Shown piece after piece: positions 22,132-32,718 of a stretch of 64,000 nucleotides of DNA (its first letter is position 1; each line of letters opens with the position of its first letter). This stretch comes from Nitrosomonadales bacterium (lineage in GTDB: Bacteria; Pseudomonadota; Gammaproteobacteria; Burkholderiales; Gallionellaceae). Below the pieces are notes generated by a model. The model worked only from the letters and a program-made list of their open reading frames with translations. It ran no database searches and was not told where the DNA came from. The DNA is taken from assembly GCA_016721605.1 (NCBI GenBank), contig JADKHS010000004.1, forward strand, positions 61,229-125,228. The letters are read 5' to 3'. A program made the position numbers and the translations under genes.

Positions 22132-22532
22132 TTAAATTTGGGTTGCGATCGCAATTACCCAATAACGCGCGAATTTGCCGATTACCATAAATAATGCAGC
22201 CTGCCATGGATTAAGCCTTAGCCATCCGGCAGCAAGACATAGCGCATCACCCAGTAATGGAACCCAGGCAAACAATAATGCGGTGTGCCGTAGTGTTGTA
22301 TTTTTTCATGTTTGAGCTTATGGGTTTGCGGTAGCAACCAACCCATACCGAATGACACCATGCCACCCAGCGTATTACCGAGAGTCCCGAGCAAAAGTGC
22401 AGGCCAAAATAATTCCGGGTACAGTTTCAACACACTGACCAGCACGATTTCAGAGCCACCGGGAAGCAAGGTGGCGGCAAGGAAGCTGCTAATGAAAAGT
22501 GATACCAGACTGGTAGATTCCGTCATGCTCAA
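22132..22532 (-). CDS. YqaA-type VTT-domain membrane protein (frameshifted)
   Basis: Small DedA-superfamily-like inner-membrane protein. The first part reads SLFISSFLAATLLPGGSEIVL, then LGNTLGGMVSFGMGWLLP, the YqaA pattern. The frame breaks near 22275. The next frame continues FAWVPLLGDALCLAAGWLRL, then FARYWVIAIATQI, and stops at 22132-22134, giving about 133 residues, the usual length. Function within this family is uncharacterised; lipid scrambling or transport is suggested for relatives. Confidence 0.75.
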
Positions 22533-22589
22533 AAAGTCGGTGGATTCTCCAAACCCATCCTTCCCATTAAATAGTGAATGGCCGACCGG

Positions 22590-23405
22590 TTAAAATTTGA
22601 TCGCCGAAAAAATCTTCTTTGCCAAATTGCCTGTTGCTTCAAGCGGATTTGCGCGGATCGCTTTTTCTTGTTCGGCGATCATTAGAAACAAGCCATCCAT
22701 TGCCTTGCGGGTAATGTAGTCATCCATTTTGGTATCGCGTTTGTCTATCAAGCCAAACTTCCCGCCCTTTTCAGCGAACTGATCATAGGCTTCAGCGAGC
22801 TTCACTTTTTGCATTGAAGTTGCCACGATAGGTTTAAATTTTCCAGCCAGTGCCGTTTCAGTATTTTTGCGGAAATATTGCGTAGCAGCATCGCTCCCGC
22901 CCGTGAGTATGCCTTTGGCGTCTTCCACAGTCATTTTATTGACCGCGCCGACTAATAGATCTTTTGCTTCAGGCGCTGCCGTTTCGGCGGCCCGGTTTAT
23001 GGAAGTAGTCAAATCGTCGGCATATTTTCCCATGCCAAATTTACGTAATAAGCCATCCGCTTTTTGTAAATTTTCCGGCAATGGAATGCGCACCTTGTTA
23101 TTGCCGAGGTAACCGTTCTCTTTGGAAAGGTTAGCAACGGCAGTTTCTGCACCCTGAACAAGGGCTTGCTTCAAGCTGTCAACCTGATCGTTGTTGCTAA
23201 AATTAGCCAGGCCTGTTGTAGGTTTTGCAGTTCCAGTTATTGCTGATGTGTTGCTAGTGGCTGCAGGTTCTGATTTTTGTGGAGCAGATTTGTCCAGCTT
23301 GCCAAGCTCTTTGTTGATTAAATCACCAAAATCAATAGCGTGGGCATGGCTAGCGGCAAGTGTAACAAGAGCAAATAGAATGCTTTGGGTTTTATGTTGA
23401 GGCAT
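22590..23405 (-). CDS. DUF4197 domain-containing exported protein
   Basis: Intact 271-residue protein with a signal peptide (SILFALVTLAASHAHA). A low-complexity Ser/Ala/Thr linker is followed by the DUF4197 core: LKQALVQGAETAVANL, VRIPLPENLQKAD, NRAAETAAPEAKDL, VEDAKGILTGG and TQYFRKNTE. The family is common in Proteobacteria and lacks an assigned activity. It is transcribed away from the HerA-like gene, with a 258-base divergent AT-rich gap holding both promoters. Confidence 0.85.
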   Translation of the reverse strand: MPQHKTQSILFALVTLAASHAHAIDFGDLINKELGKLDKSAPQKSEPAATSNTSAITGTAKPTTGLANFSNNDQVDSLKQALVQGAETAVANLSKENGYLGNNKVRIPLPENLQKADGLLRKFGMGKYADDLTTSINRAAETAAPEAKDLLVGAVNKMTVEDAKGILTGGSDAATQYFRKNTETALAGKFKPIVATSMQKVKLAEAYDQFAEKGGKFGLIDKRDTKMDDYITRKAMDGLFLMIAEQEKAIRANPLEATGNLAKKIFSAIKF

Positions 23406-23663
23406 GATGATATTTATCCTGTAAAAGTTTGTTTAGAAAATTTATATATCAGTATTACAAAGTCTTTGGGAAGCACGCAGATTAGGTATCGAGTATATTA
23501 TGGCAATGTGGTAAAAAACGTGTTGGTAAGGATACATAATCTTCCTGCATTGTGAAACTGAACCCACGTTATCATTTTTCGTTTAATTAATCTAAATTAG
23601 TGCATCCATACAACCATGCCTGCTACGTTTTGTGCAAGGCTACCAAATTAACTCGGAGCCAAT

Positions 23664-25174
23664 ATGAGCGAACCGCTACTGATCGCTAAGAATAATAAGC
23701 AAGAACTTTTTCTACTGCCGCAAATGGCCAATCGCCACGGGCTGATAACGGGTGCGACAGGAACGGGTAAGACTGTCACCTTGCAAACACTGGCGGAGTC
23801 CTTCAGCCGCATTGGTGTGCCAGTATTTCTTTCTGATATAAAGGGAGATCTATCCGGTTTGAGCAAGGCCGGTGGCAACAATCAAAAAGTTACCGAAAGA
23901 GTTACGCAACTCAACCTGGAAGATTTTGTACATCGTGCTTATCCAGTAACGTTTTGGGATGTATTCGGAACTATGGGCCATCCGTTGCGTGCCACTATTT
24001 CTGACATGGGGCCGCTGCTCATCGGGCGTATGTTGAATTTGAACGAAGTGCAGCAGGGCGTGCTGGCGCTAGTGTTCAAGGTCGCCGATGACAATGAATT
24101 ATTATTGCTTGATTTAAAAGATCTACGCGCGATGCTGCAATACGTCGGTGAAAATGCCGCAGATTTCACGACGGAATATGGCAACATCTCCAGCGCCAGC
24201 ATCGGTGCGATTCAGCGCGGCCTACTGCAAATTGAAACACAAGGCGGCGAAAGTTTTTTGGTGAACCGATGCTCAATATTGCCGACCTAATGCAGACCGA
24301 CGCTAACGGCTACGGCATGATTAACATTCTGGCCGCCGATAAACTGATGTCTTCGCCAAAAGTGTATTCCACCATGCTGTTGTGGTTACTGTCCGAATTA
24401 TTCGAGAATCTACCGGAAGCCGGTGATCTTGTTAAACCCAGGTTGGTGTTCTTCTTCGACGAAGCACATTTACTGTTCAACGATGCCCCTGAAGCGCTGC
24501 TCGATAAAATCGAACAAGTGGTGCGCCTAATTCGTTCCAAAGGCGTAGGTGTATATTTTGTCACCCAAAATCCCGCAGATGTACCGGACAAGGTGCTGGG
24601 CCAGCTTGGCAACCGCGTACAACATGCGTTACGCGCCTTTAGTCCACGTGACCAAAAGGCTGTGAAAGCAGCGGCTGAAACCATGCATGACAATCCTGGC
24701 CTGGATGAAGAGGCTGTTATAACCGCGCTGGGTGTAGGCGAAGCACTTGTTTCATGTCTGGATGAAAAAGGTCGCCCGAGTATTGTTGAACGTGCACTGA
24801 TTATTCCGCCACAGGCTCAAATCGGCCCCATTAATGAAGCGGAACGCAAAGCCATTATTCAAGATTCACTGCTTGTTGGCCACTATGAAAAGGCAGTGGA
24901 TCGTGAATCAGCTTACGAACGCATCAAGGAGCGCGCCAGCAATAAATCCGTAGAAGGTACCGCAGCAGAAGCTGTTAATTCCACGCAAGAGGAGGCAAGT
25001 GGCGGTGGTGGGTTGGGCGGAATATTAGGAAGCATCTTTGGTGGCAGCACATCAAGAAGCCGTGAAGGTGTCGGTGAAGCGTTTGCCAAGAGTGCCGCCC
25101 GTGCCATTGGCTCAACAGTTGGGCGGCAAATTATTCGTGGTGTACTTGGTTCGATTTTGGGCGGTAGACGGTAA
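23664..25174 (+). CDS. HerA/YjgR-type ATPase, DUF853 (one frameshift)
   Basis: P-loop ATPase of the HerA-like/DUF853 (YjgR) family. The N-terminus binds nucleotide at GATGTGKTVTLQTLAE. Walker B is PRLVFFFDEAHLLF and a conserved TQNPADVPDKVL follows. The two open frames join at about 24260 if one T is added to the T-run, giving ESFFGEPMLNIADL. The C-terminal 60 residues are Gly/Ser-rich (GGGGLGGILGSIFGG), as in other YjgR proteins. Total length of about 503 residues is normal. Cellular role unproven; a DNA-handling or secretion link is only inferred for the family. Confidence 0.85.
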
Positions 25175-25264
25175 ACTTCTTTGTATCGTGGTTCCGCATT
25201 GTGCGATTAGCCGAGGCACTGGCAACAAGCGTAGTAGTGATTCTAACGGGCGTTTCTAAATTTT

Positions 25265-27093
25265 TTAGATGCGCCCTGGTTTTTTCCGGGGCATGTATAG
25301 GTCGGTAATGCTGCCTTCGGCAATTTCCGCTGCGAAACCGACAGTTTCCGACAGTGTGGGGTGTGGGTGGATAGTCAGACCGATATCCCCCATGTCGGCA
25401 CCCATTTCCAGCGCAAGTACTGTTTCGGCGATCAATTCACCCGCATTGCTGCCCACAATGCCTGCACCGAGAATACGCTTGGTTTGCGGGTCATATAGCA
25501 GCTTGGTGAATCCTTCTTCGCGCCCCATTGACAGTGCACGGCCACTTGCCGCCCACGGGAAAGCTGCCTTCTCATAGGTGATGCCCTGTGCTTTAGCCTG
25601 TGTTTCGGTTAAACCCATCCAGGAAATTTCCGGATCGGTATAAGCCAAAGACGGAATGGTGAGCGCATCGAGGCTGGCTTTATGTCCGGCAATAACTTCC
25701 GCAGCCACTTTGCCTTCATGCGTTGCCTTGTGTGCCAGCATAGGGTCACCAACAATATCGCCGATAGCATAGATATGCGGCACATTGCTGCGCTGTTGTT
25801 TATCAACAGGGATAAAACCGCGTTCATTGACCGCCACACCTGCCGCTTCTGCATTAATTTCGTACCCGTTTGGACGACGCCCTACGGCGAGTAGCACACG
25901 GTCGTATAGTTGTGGCTGGGGTGCATTGTCACCCTCAAAGGTTATATGCAACCCTTCCGTCCTTGCCTCAATTTTAGTGACCCTGGTCTTTAAATAAATT
26001 GCTTCATAACGTTTTGCGATACGCTTGTGCAACGGACGTACAAGATCGCGGTCAGCACCAGGAATTAGGCTATCGGCCAATTCGACCACAGAAATTTTGG
26101 AGCCCAGCGCGTCATATACCGTGCCCATCTCCAAGCCGATGATGCCTCCGCCAATAATCAACATACGCTCAGGGATATCCTGCAACTGCAATGCACCGGT
26201 GGAATCAATCAAACGTGGATCATCGTACGGAAAGCCGGGAATACGCGCCACACTAGAGCCTGCAGCAATGATGGCATTATCAAAGGTGATGGTTTTACTA
26301 CCGTCGCTGGTTTCCACCGTGATGCTGTTAGGCGAATTAAATTTCGCCACACCGTAAACTACGTTCACTTTGCGCTGCTTGGATAATACGACTAAGCCGC
26401 CGGTTAGTTTGGCGATAATGCTTTCTTTCCAGCTGCGGATTTTATTAATGTCGATCGTCGGTTTACTAAATGTGACGCCATGATGCGAAATTTCATCTGC
26501 CTCGGTGATAGTCTTGGCGACATGTAACAGCGCCTTCGATGGAATGCAGCCTACATTAAGGCACACCCCCCCGAGTTTGGAGTGACGTTCAATTAGTATG
26601 GGCCGGCGCCCAAAACGACTACTTCGGCATGAAGGTCACCTTTTTCAAATGAGGGGGTGGCTGGGATGGCAAATTCAGGCGTAGAAGATGAAGCCGAGGT
26701 GCCTTGTGGCGTAGATGAACTTTCTCCTACCTCCATTCTTTCTTCCTTTTTTTCTTTGTCAGATGAGGGGGTTGGCTTTTCCTCTGAAAAAGGGGCGATG
26801 GAAGCGACGGGAGTGGGTTGAACAGACGAGGGGATGGATCCTTCCGCTGCCGATTCTGTTTCCAACATTAAAATCAAGTCACCTTGGTTGACCTTGTCAC
26901 CAATCTTGATCTTTAAGTCCGTCACCACCCCCGCAACGGGGGAAGGCACATCCACAGTCGCCTTATCGGTTTCCAATGTAATCACCGATTGCTCTGCAGT
27001 TACGGTCTCGCCTATTTTTACTAGCGCCTCGATAACAGTTACATCCTTAAAGTCACCAATATCCGGCACGTTAACTGCGATGGTTTGTTTCAT
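25265..27093 (-). pseudogene. lpdA: Dihydrolipoyl dehydrogenase with N-terminal lipoyl domain (internal deletion)
   Basis: E3 subunit of 2-oxoacid dehydrogenases. An N-terminal lipoyl domain (lysine in LETDKATVDVPS) is joined by a Ser/Thr/Glu/Pro-rich linker to the flavoprotein part. The disulfide motif GGVCLNVGCIPSKALLH, the NAD-binding GGGIIGLEMGTVY and the C-terminal HPHPTLSE base are intact. Between VVVLGAGP and LIERHSKLGGVC about 17-18 residues are missing, and the frame is shifted. The lost piece is the rest of the FAD dinucleotide-binding loop (GGYxAAxRAADLG in relatives). As read, FAD binding and translation are both broken. No aceE/aceF is adjacent. Deletion could be real or an assembly fault. 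Confidence 0.85.
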
Positions 27094-27159
27094 AATTTTC
27101 TTTCGTGATCATTCCGGCAAGTATATTTACAAGTAAACTCTTGGCGAAAAATATTCCTG

Positions 27160-28419
27160 CTAATTCCTTATCTGTCCGCTGCCCAACACAATAAACTTCT
27201 GCGAGGTTAATCCTTCCAATCCTACGGGGCCGCGCGCGTGAATTTTGTCCGTAGAAATCCCGATTTCCGCGCCTAATCCATATTCGAAGCCATCAGCAAA
27301 GCGTGTTGAAACATTCACCATGACCGAGCTGGAATCCACTTCGCGTAAAAAGCGCATCGCTTTGGTGTAATTTTCAGTCACGATGCTGTCAGTGTGCTGT
27401 GATCCGTAGGTGTTGATATGCGTAATAGCATCATCCAGCCCAGCCACCACACGCACGCTCAAAATCGGCGCAAGATATTCGGTGCGCCAATCTTCTTCTG
27501 TAGCAATTGCCATTGGTGTAACGAGTTTACATGCGGCCTCGTCACCACGCAGCTCCACGCCTTTATCCAGATATATTTTACATAATTGAGGCAGCACATT
27601 CGGCGCCACACTGGCAGCCACCAACAAGGTTTCCATGGTATTACACACACCGTAACGCTGAGTTTTGGCGTTGTCGGCGATGCGGATGGCTTTTTCTAAA
27701 TCAGCTTCGTCGTCGATGTATACATGGCAGATACCATCCAAGTGCTTTATAACCGGCACACGGGCTTCTTCCGCGATGCGCGCGATTAGACTTTTTCCAC
27801 CACGCGGCACGATCACGTCCACATATTCCCGCATGGTAATGAGTTCGCCCACTGCGGCACGATCGGTGGTGTTGATCACCTGCACCGCAGTCTCCGGCAA
27901 GCCGGCTTCGCGCAGTCCCTGATGGACACATGCCGCAATCGCCTGGTTGGAATGAATCGCCTCGGAGCCACCGCGTAAAATGGCAGCATTGCCAGATTTC
28001 AGGCACAGCCCTGCTGCATCAGCCGTCACATTTGGGCGGGATTCATAAATGATGCCGATAACGCCAAGCGGTACACGCATCTTACCGACCTGGATGCCGG
28101 AAGGACGATATTTCAGGTCGCTAATTTCACCGATGGGGTCCGGCAGGGCCGCTATCTGCAATAGCCCTTCTGCTATGCTGCGCACGGATTTTTCAGTTAG
28201 GGTGAGACGGTCGATGGAGGCAGCATCCAACCCATTAACACGGGCAGTAGCGATATCCTTGGCGTTCGCCGTAATGAGTTGTGCGGTGCCGCTCAGGATA
28301 GCGGCAGCAATATTTTCCAGGGCACGATTTTTTTTCGCTGTGCCAGCTTGCGCCATAATGCGCGAAGCGGCGCGGGCATCCTGTCCAACCTGTTGCATGT
28401 ATGTTTTTATATCATCCAT
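27160..28419 (-). CDS. proA: Gamma-glutamyl phosphate reductase
   Basis: NADPH-dependent reduction of glutamyl phosphate to the semialdehyde in proline synthesis. The start chosen is ATG 28419 (MDDIKTYMQQVGQDARAAS), giving 419 residues, the usual ProA length; an upstream in-frame start adds 13 non-conserved residues. The catalytic Cys lies in TQRYGVCNTMETLLVA. Other conserved blocks are YESRPNVTADAAGLCLKSG and EYGLGAEIGISTDKIHARGP. Intact. No proB is adjacent. Confidence 0.95.
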   Translation of the reverse strand: MDDIKTYMQQVGQDARAASRIMAQAGTAKKNRALENIAAAILSGTAQLITANAKDIATARVNGLDAASIDRLTLTEKSVRSIAEGLLQIAALPDPIGEISDLKYRPSGIQVGKMRVPLGVIGIIYESRPNVTADAAGLCLKSGNAAILRGGSEAIHSNQAIAACVHQGLREAGLPETAVQVINTTDRAAVGELITMREYVDVIVPRGGKSLIARIAEEARVPVIKHLDGICHVYIDDEADLEKAIRIADNAKTQRYGVCNTMETLLVAASVAPNVLPQLCKIYLDKGVELRGDEAACKLVTPMAIATEEDWRTEYLAPILSVRVVAGLDDAITHINTYGSQHTDSIVTENYTKAMRFLREVDSSSVMVNVSTRFADGFEYGLGAEIGISTDKIHARGPVGLEGLTSQKFIVLGSGQIRN

Positions 28420-28593
28420 TTCTACCTCATAATTCAAGTGGAGCCAGTCAATAGGCAAAGCCCAACGATTCCATCATTGTCAATACAGTCATCTCATCGA
28501 TGACAGATATCGCTGCATTTTGTTCATCTATTAAGTGCGCATTTTACCATTGCACTTAAGTTAAAATGCATACCTTGTATATTAGGGTTCGCC

Positions 28594-29384
28594 ATGTCTG
28601 ACATTCTGCAAAAAATTCTTACTGTTAAGGCGCAAGAAATTGCTGCCGAAAAAGCCAATTGCTCATGGGAAACCATGCGCGTCAAGGCGGAACAAACCTT
28701 ACCCACTCGTGATTTTGTTGGAGCAATTCGCAGAAAAATTACAGCAGGTCAGCCTGCAGTGATAGCCGAAATTAAAAAAGCTAGCCCAAGCAAAGGCGTA
28801 TTGCGCGCGGATTTCCACCCGGCGGAAATTGCCGCCAGCTATGCAAGTCACGGCGCGGCCTGCCTGTCCGTGTTAACCGATGCGCAATTCTTTCAGGGCA
28901 GTGCCGAGTATTTGCAAGAAGCGCGGGCCGCTTGTTCAATCCCGGTGTTGCGCAAGGATTTTATGGTGGATACCTACCAAATTTATCAGGCTCGTGCGTT
29001 AGGAGCGGACTGTATCCTATTGATTGCGGCAGCATTAAGTTTGGCGCAGATGCAAGAATTTGAGGCTTTAGCACATAGCTTGGGTTTAAGCGTGCTGGTA
29101 GAAGTGCATAATAAAGCAGAATTGGACGAGGCCTTGCAACTCTCCACTCCGCTTATTGGTATTAATAATCGTAATTTGCGTACTTTTGAGGTAACACTGC
29201 AAACTACGTTGGATTTATTACCGCACATTCCACAAGAACGTATTGTGGTAACCGAAAGTGGCATCCTCCAAGCAGAAGATGTACAGCTGATGCGCAATAA
29301 TCACGTCAATGCTTTTTAGTAGGCGAGGCATTTATGCGTGCCACTGAGCCAGGCGTTGCATTAGCACGATTGTTTGGGCTGTAA
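28594..29384 (+). CDS. trpC: Indole-3-glycerol phosphate synthase (one frameshift)
   Basis: TIM-barrel enzyme of tryptophan synthesis. The catalytic Lys motif AEIKKASPSKG, LRKDFMVDTYQIYQA, EVHNKAELDEAL, GINNRNLRTF and ESGILQAEDV are all present. The open frame stops early at VNAF; adding one T to the five-T run near 29315 gives FLVGEAFMRATEPG and ends at TAA 29382-29384, about 263 residues. A single missing homopolymer base is the simplest explanation. trpD/trpG do not precede it in this window; proA is divergent upstream. Confidence 0.92.
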
Positions 29385-29569
29385 TATACGTGCGTATAAC
29401 TGTAGTGGATATTTTCTAATACTGCATACTGCTTCCAGTTTTATTGGATAGCCAGTGAATAGCTCATTTTTGAGTCAGCAAACCAGTAACTATGGGTCAG
29501 AGGAGCTAAAAGTAAGAGATTGCTCGGAAAATAATTAATATTGGTAATTTTCAGACATTGCATCAATAT

Positions 29570-29597
29570 AAAAAAACGGACACCCGAAAGTGTCCGC
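29570..29597 (-). terminator. Rho-independent terminator of the porin gene
   Basis: Read on the minus strand, GCGGACAC and GTGTCCG form a strong stem with a short loop (TTTCGG), followed directly by a run of seven T. It sits 40 bases past the porin stop codon. Confidence 0.88.
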
Positions 29598-29636
29598 TTA
29601 TGATCAAACTATTAGTTTTCTCGCGAGAAAGATAGC

Positions 29637-30722
29637 TTAGAACGAATGTTTCATACCTGCTGAGAAAGCAGAAGGTGATTGACCAATTCCTGCATTGCTA
29701 ACAGAAGTGCTGGCGCTGTTCCAGCCAAGCAGGTAATTACCATTTTGGTCATTATCCAACTTGGTGTACAAAGCATACAGCGTAGTACGATTGCTCATTT
29801 TATGATCGTAACCAACAGAATATTGCTTAGCTCCTGAATTCGCAGCTTCGTTAACGTGGTTGTTAACGTCTGTATATGCCAGTTTAAGCGCATCAGCTGA
29901 AGTCAAGTTGTATTTACCGGACAGATACCAAGCACTAGCGTCACCAGAACCATTTCTGTTGCTGATTCTTTCATAAACACCGTTCAGCGCGAAGGCGTCT
30001 ACCGAGTAGCCCCCAATTTTCCAAGCATCTGTGCTTATGTTTGTATTTGATAGACCATTACTGATAGTTTGATAAGCTGCAGTAGCGTGATATGGGCCTG
30101 CGTCGTACATACCTGCAATTGAGAAACCTTCATTCGTGTTGAACAAAGTGTTGGCTGTACCAATTGTTGGCGTATTAAAGCCAGGTGCGGTGCCGCCCTG
30201 GTCACCAAAATAAGAAGCTGCCGCACTGAAACCAGAGTAATTCAAGCTATTGAAACCAACAGAGTTGCTTGCGCGAACATCATGACCAAGCCCCATCAAG
30301 GAACGGTTATCCGCGAGGGTATTATGGAACATGTCCATGCCGCGTGTTGCTAGCTTGTAAGGTGTATCAAAACGGCCCAATCTTACAGTACCTGCCGTGT
30401 CACTTTTCAGGCCAGCGAAGGTATCACGGAAGGCAATGCTTGTATTAGAACCTGGGTTTTCTGTGCCGCCCAAACCTGCGCCAATCGCAATTTGGTTTTC
30501 AATTTGCCAGATTGCGGATAAACCACCACCTAGATCTTCTGAGCCTTTCAAACCAAAACGTGATCCATTACTGGCGACCCCTTGGCTATCCCTGTTTGAA
30601 TCATTGTTAACAATATCGTACGATACGTTAGCTTGACCGTAAACGTCTACAGCGGCCGTTGCAGCCGAGGACGCAAATACCCCCGCAACAGCGAGAGCAA
30701 TTAAAGTCTTGTTCATGTTCAT
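29637..30722 (-). CDS. Gram-negative general porin
   Basis: Outer-membrane 16-strand trimeric porin of the neisserial/burkholderial type. The start at ATG 30722 (MNMNKTLIALAVAGVFASSA) has an AAGGAG Shine-Dalgarno eight bases upstream; a longer open frame upstream is not used. The signal peptide is followed by AAVDVYGQANVSYD and SRFGLKGSEDLGGGLSAIWQ, the classic porin opening, and the chain ends in AGMKHSF with the terminal Phe needed for BAM assembly. Length of 361 residues is typical. A strong terminator follows. Probably monocistronic and highly expressed. Confidence 0.93.
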   Translation of the reverse strand: MNMNKTLIALAVAGVFASSAATAAVDVYGQANVSYDIVNNDSNRDSQGVASNGSRFGLKGSEDLGGGLSAIWQIENQIAIGAGLGGTENPGSNTSIAFRDTFAGLKSDTAGTVRLGRFDTPYKLATRGMDMFHNTLADNRSLMGLGHDVRASNSVGFNSLNYSGFSAAASYFGDQGGTAPGFNTPTIGTANTLFNTNEGFSIAGMYDAGPYHATAAYQTISNGLSNTNISTDAWKIGGYSVDAFALNGVYERISNRNGSGDASAWYLSGKYNLTSADALKLAYTDVNNHVNEAANSGAKQYSVGYDHKMSNRTTLYALYTKLDNDQNGNYLLGWNSASTSVSNAGIGQSPSAFSAGMKHSF

Positions 30723-31266
30723 AAAATGTTCTCCTTGATTTACTAAATTGGTTTTCCGGGAAAACCTCTCAAATTTAAACCACTTATGAGAAGTCAGAGT
30801 GTATTCTGACAGAGTGCTTAGCGGATAAGCAAGGCGCATGTTGTATTATTACGACACAATGTAATCAGAAATTTTTTCTGATTACAGTCTCACTTTAATT
30901 TTAATTAGATTAAGATGATCGCGTTGATGCTATGGATCAGCACCATTTTACTAATGTGCTACTAATCTAATTGGGATGTATTTGAACATAATTACGGTTA
31001 AATACACAGCGATGGCACTTTTTGCTTCAAATTTTACTTGGACGTATTGATCATCAATTGCGGTGACGCATCTCTAAAAATGAATGTTCATTATTTACCT
31101 AAGCAATTAACGCAATTGGCCATGAAAAAAATTTCGCTTCGCCGTAGCATGTCAAATACGTAAACACAATTTTTGTTGTGGATCGCGTAATTTAGAGTAA
31201 AACCTTAACTTTTCAGAAGAAACCCTCACTGTCGGAATTGATATGAACGTGTACAAGGAGATACCT
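30723..31266. other. Divergent intergenic region with hairpin, porin/coq7
   Basis: About 540 bases without a gene, AT-rich, carrying the porin and coq7 promoters. A perfect 11-bp inverted repeat (GTAATCAGAAA/TTTCTGATTAC) with a three-base loop occupies 30861-30885, about 140 bases upstream of the porin start. No RNA gene was recognised. Confidence 0.5.
30861..30885. repeat. Perfect 11-bp-arm inverted repeat upstream of the porin gene
   Basis: GTAATCAGAAA is followed by TTT and then its exact complement. The position suits an operator, or the leader or end of a small RNA; there is no independent support for either. Confidence 0.5.
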
Positions 31267-31893
31267 GTGTTGAATTTCGACAGTTTGATCATTGAATTCG
31301 ACAAAAGCTTGCGCACCCTATTTAGCGAAGCGCGTAGTACACGACCTTTTCCTGATGCTGGCTTGCCGGATACAACATTAGACGAGAATGAAAAAAAGCA
31401 CGCAGCAGCGCTGATGCGAATAAATCATAGCGGTGAGATTTGCGCTCAAGCCTTATATCAAGGACAAGCGCTGACGGCGCGCGATCCTGCGGTACAGCAA
31501 GACTTGCAACAGGCAGCGAATGAAGAGACCGAACATTTGGCATGGACATCGCGACGTGTACGTGAGCTAGGCAGCCATCTAAGCGTGTTCAATCCAATTT
31601 GGTATGGGAGTTCTTTGGTTGTCGGCGCGCTTGCTGGATTGCTAGGAGATAAATGGAATCTTGGATTTATGGCGGAAACAGAACGACAAGTAGGTGCGCA
31701 TCTGCAAAGTCATTTGGAAAAATTGCCAGAGCGGGATATAAAAAGCCGTGCAGTTATTTGGCAAATGCTCACAGATGAGGCTCGGCACAGGGATATTGCA
31801 GTGCAGCTGGGCGGTGCAGAATTGCCACTGCCTATAAAGGTAGCGATGCAAATGAGCGCAAGGGTAATGACACAGACTGCATATTGGGTATAA
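31267..31893 (+). CDS. coq7: Demethoxyubiquinone hydroxylase
   Basis: Di-iron monooxygenase that hydroxylates the ubiquinone precursor in its last ring step. The GTG at 31267 is favoured because AAGGAG lies at 31255-31260, a proper distance upstream; an ATG at 31243 is in frame but lies before that site. Iron ligands appear in order in INHSGEICAQ, ANEETEHLAW, MAETERQVGAHL and TDEARHRDIA, the Coq7 pattern. Length of about 208 residues is normal. An imperfect stem (31900-31930, ATCCCACC/GGTGGGAT) follows the stop. Confidence 0.93.
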   Translation: MLNFDSLIIEFDKSLRTLFSEARSTRPFPDAGLPDTTLDENEKKHAAALMRINHSGEICAQALYQGQALTARDPAVQQDLQQAANEETEHLAWTSRRVRELGSHLSVFNPIWYGSSLVVGALAGLLGDKWNLGFMAETERQVGAHLQSHLEKLPERDIKSRAVIWQMLTDEARHRDIAVQLGGAELPLPIKVAMQMSARVMTQTAYWV

Positions 31894-32099
31894 TTTGGCA
31901 TCCCACCAATATTTTCAATAGGGGTGGGATCTTCGTTCCGCTTCCTCTAAGCCGTAATTATATTTTTCCTCAGGCTGGCCTTCTCTTAGTCCCTCTGTTT
32001 TTACTATCATACACAATAATGTCGGACTTTATTTTCAGCCTACCCCATACGCCACCATGCAAAAAATTGGAGGGGAAACTAAGAAACCTTAGGTGTCCC

Positions 32100-32717
32100 T
32101 TACTTATTTTTGGCGCTTCCATTCAGCTCACGGAAGCGCATCTTGTCAGCTTCATAACTCGCTTTAACCGAGGCTGCTTTTTCTTGAGCCTTGACCAAGT
32201 CTAGTTGCAACTTAGCTAATTTATTCTCACCCTCAATAATATCGGCTTGCAATGAAACAGGAAGCTTTCTGCCAGCGCGCTTTATTCCCTCCGCTTCCTG
32301 CTGATAACTCTTCAAGCTTTCTCGGGCTGCTCTTTGCAGTGATTGTATGCTGCTGATAAGTGACTCTACTTGATGCAGGTTGCGATCGCGAGCCAGGTCA
32401 ATTTCCTTCTCGTTACTGAAAGTGTTCTGCAACGCCTTGTCTTTGCGGCTTTGTTCAAGCTTGGCTTCATTGTCAATACGTTTTTTGGCCTCATCCTCCT
32501 CATTGGTGCTCCGCTCTTTGTTATTTATTTCCTCGGTTCGTTTGATCACACGGCCCTTATCGCTTAATTGCGCATTACTTTTGTTGGTATATTCTGGAGG
32601 AATGACTTCGCCGTAATGGGTCACGCCCTTATCGTCCACCCACTTATATAGTTTTGCTTCGACTGTTGTACTAAAGGCCACAACAATCAGCACCAGACAT
32701 GCACTAAAAATTTTCAT
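32100..32717 (-). CDS. DUF4124 domain-containing exported protein
   Basis: Intact 205-residue protein with a signal peptide (MKIFSACLVLIVVAFSTTVEA) directly followed by KLYKWVDDKGVTHYGEVIPP, the short DUF4124 beta motif. The rest is charged and predicted helical or coiled coil (NKERSTNEEDEAKKRIDNEA), ending in basic residues. The family is widespread in the envelope of Beta- and Gammaproteobacteria with no assigned role. It starts immediately after the pyrE stop on the same strand, so the two form an operon. Confidence 0.8.
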   Translation of the reverse strand: MKIFSACLVLIVVAFSTTVEAKLYKWVDDKGVTHYGEVIPPEYTNKSNAQLSDKGRVIKRTEEINNKERSTNEEDEAKKRIDNEAKLEQSRKDKALQNTFSNEKEIDLARDRNLHQVESLISSIQSLQRAARESLKSYQQEAEGIKRAGRKLPVSLQADIIEGENKLAKLQLDLVKAQEKAASVKASYEADKMRFRELNGSAKNK

Positions 32718-32718
32718 T

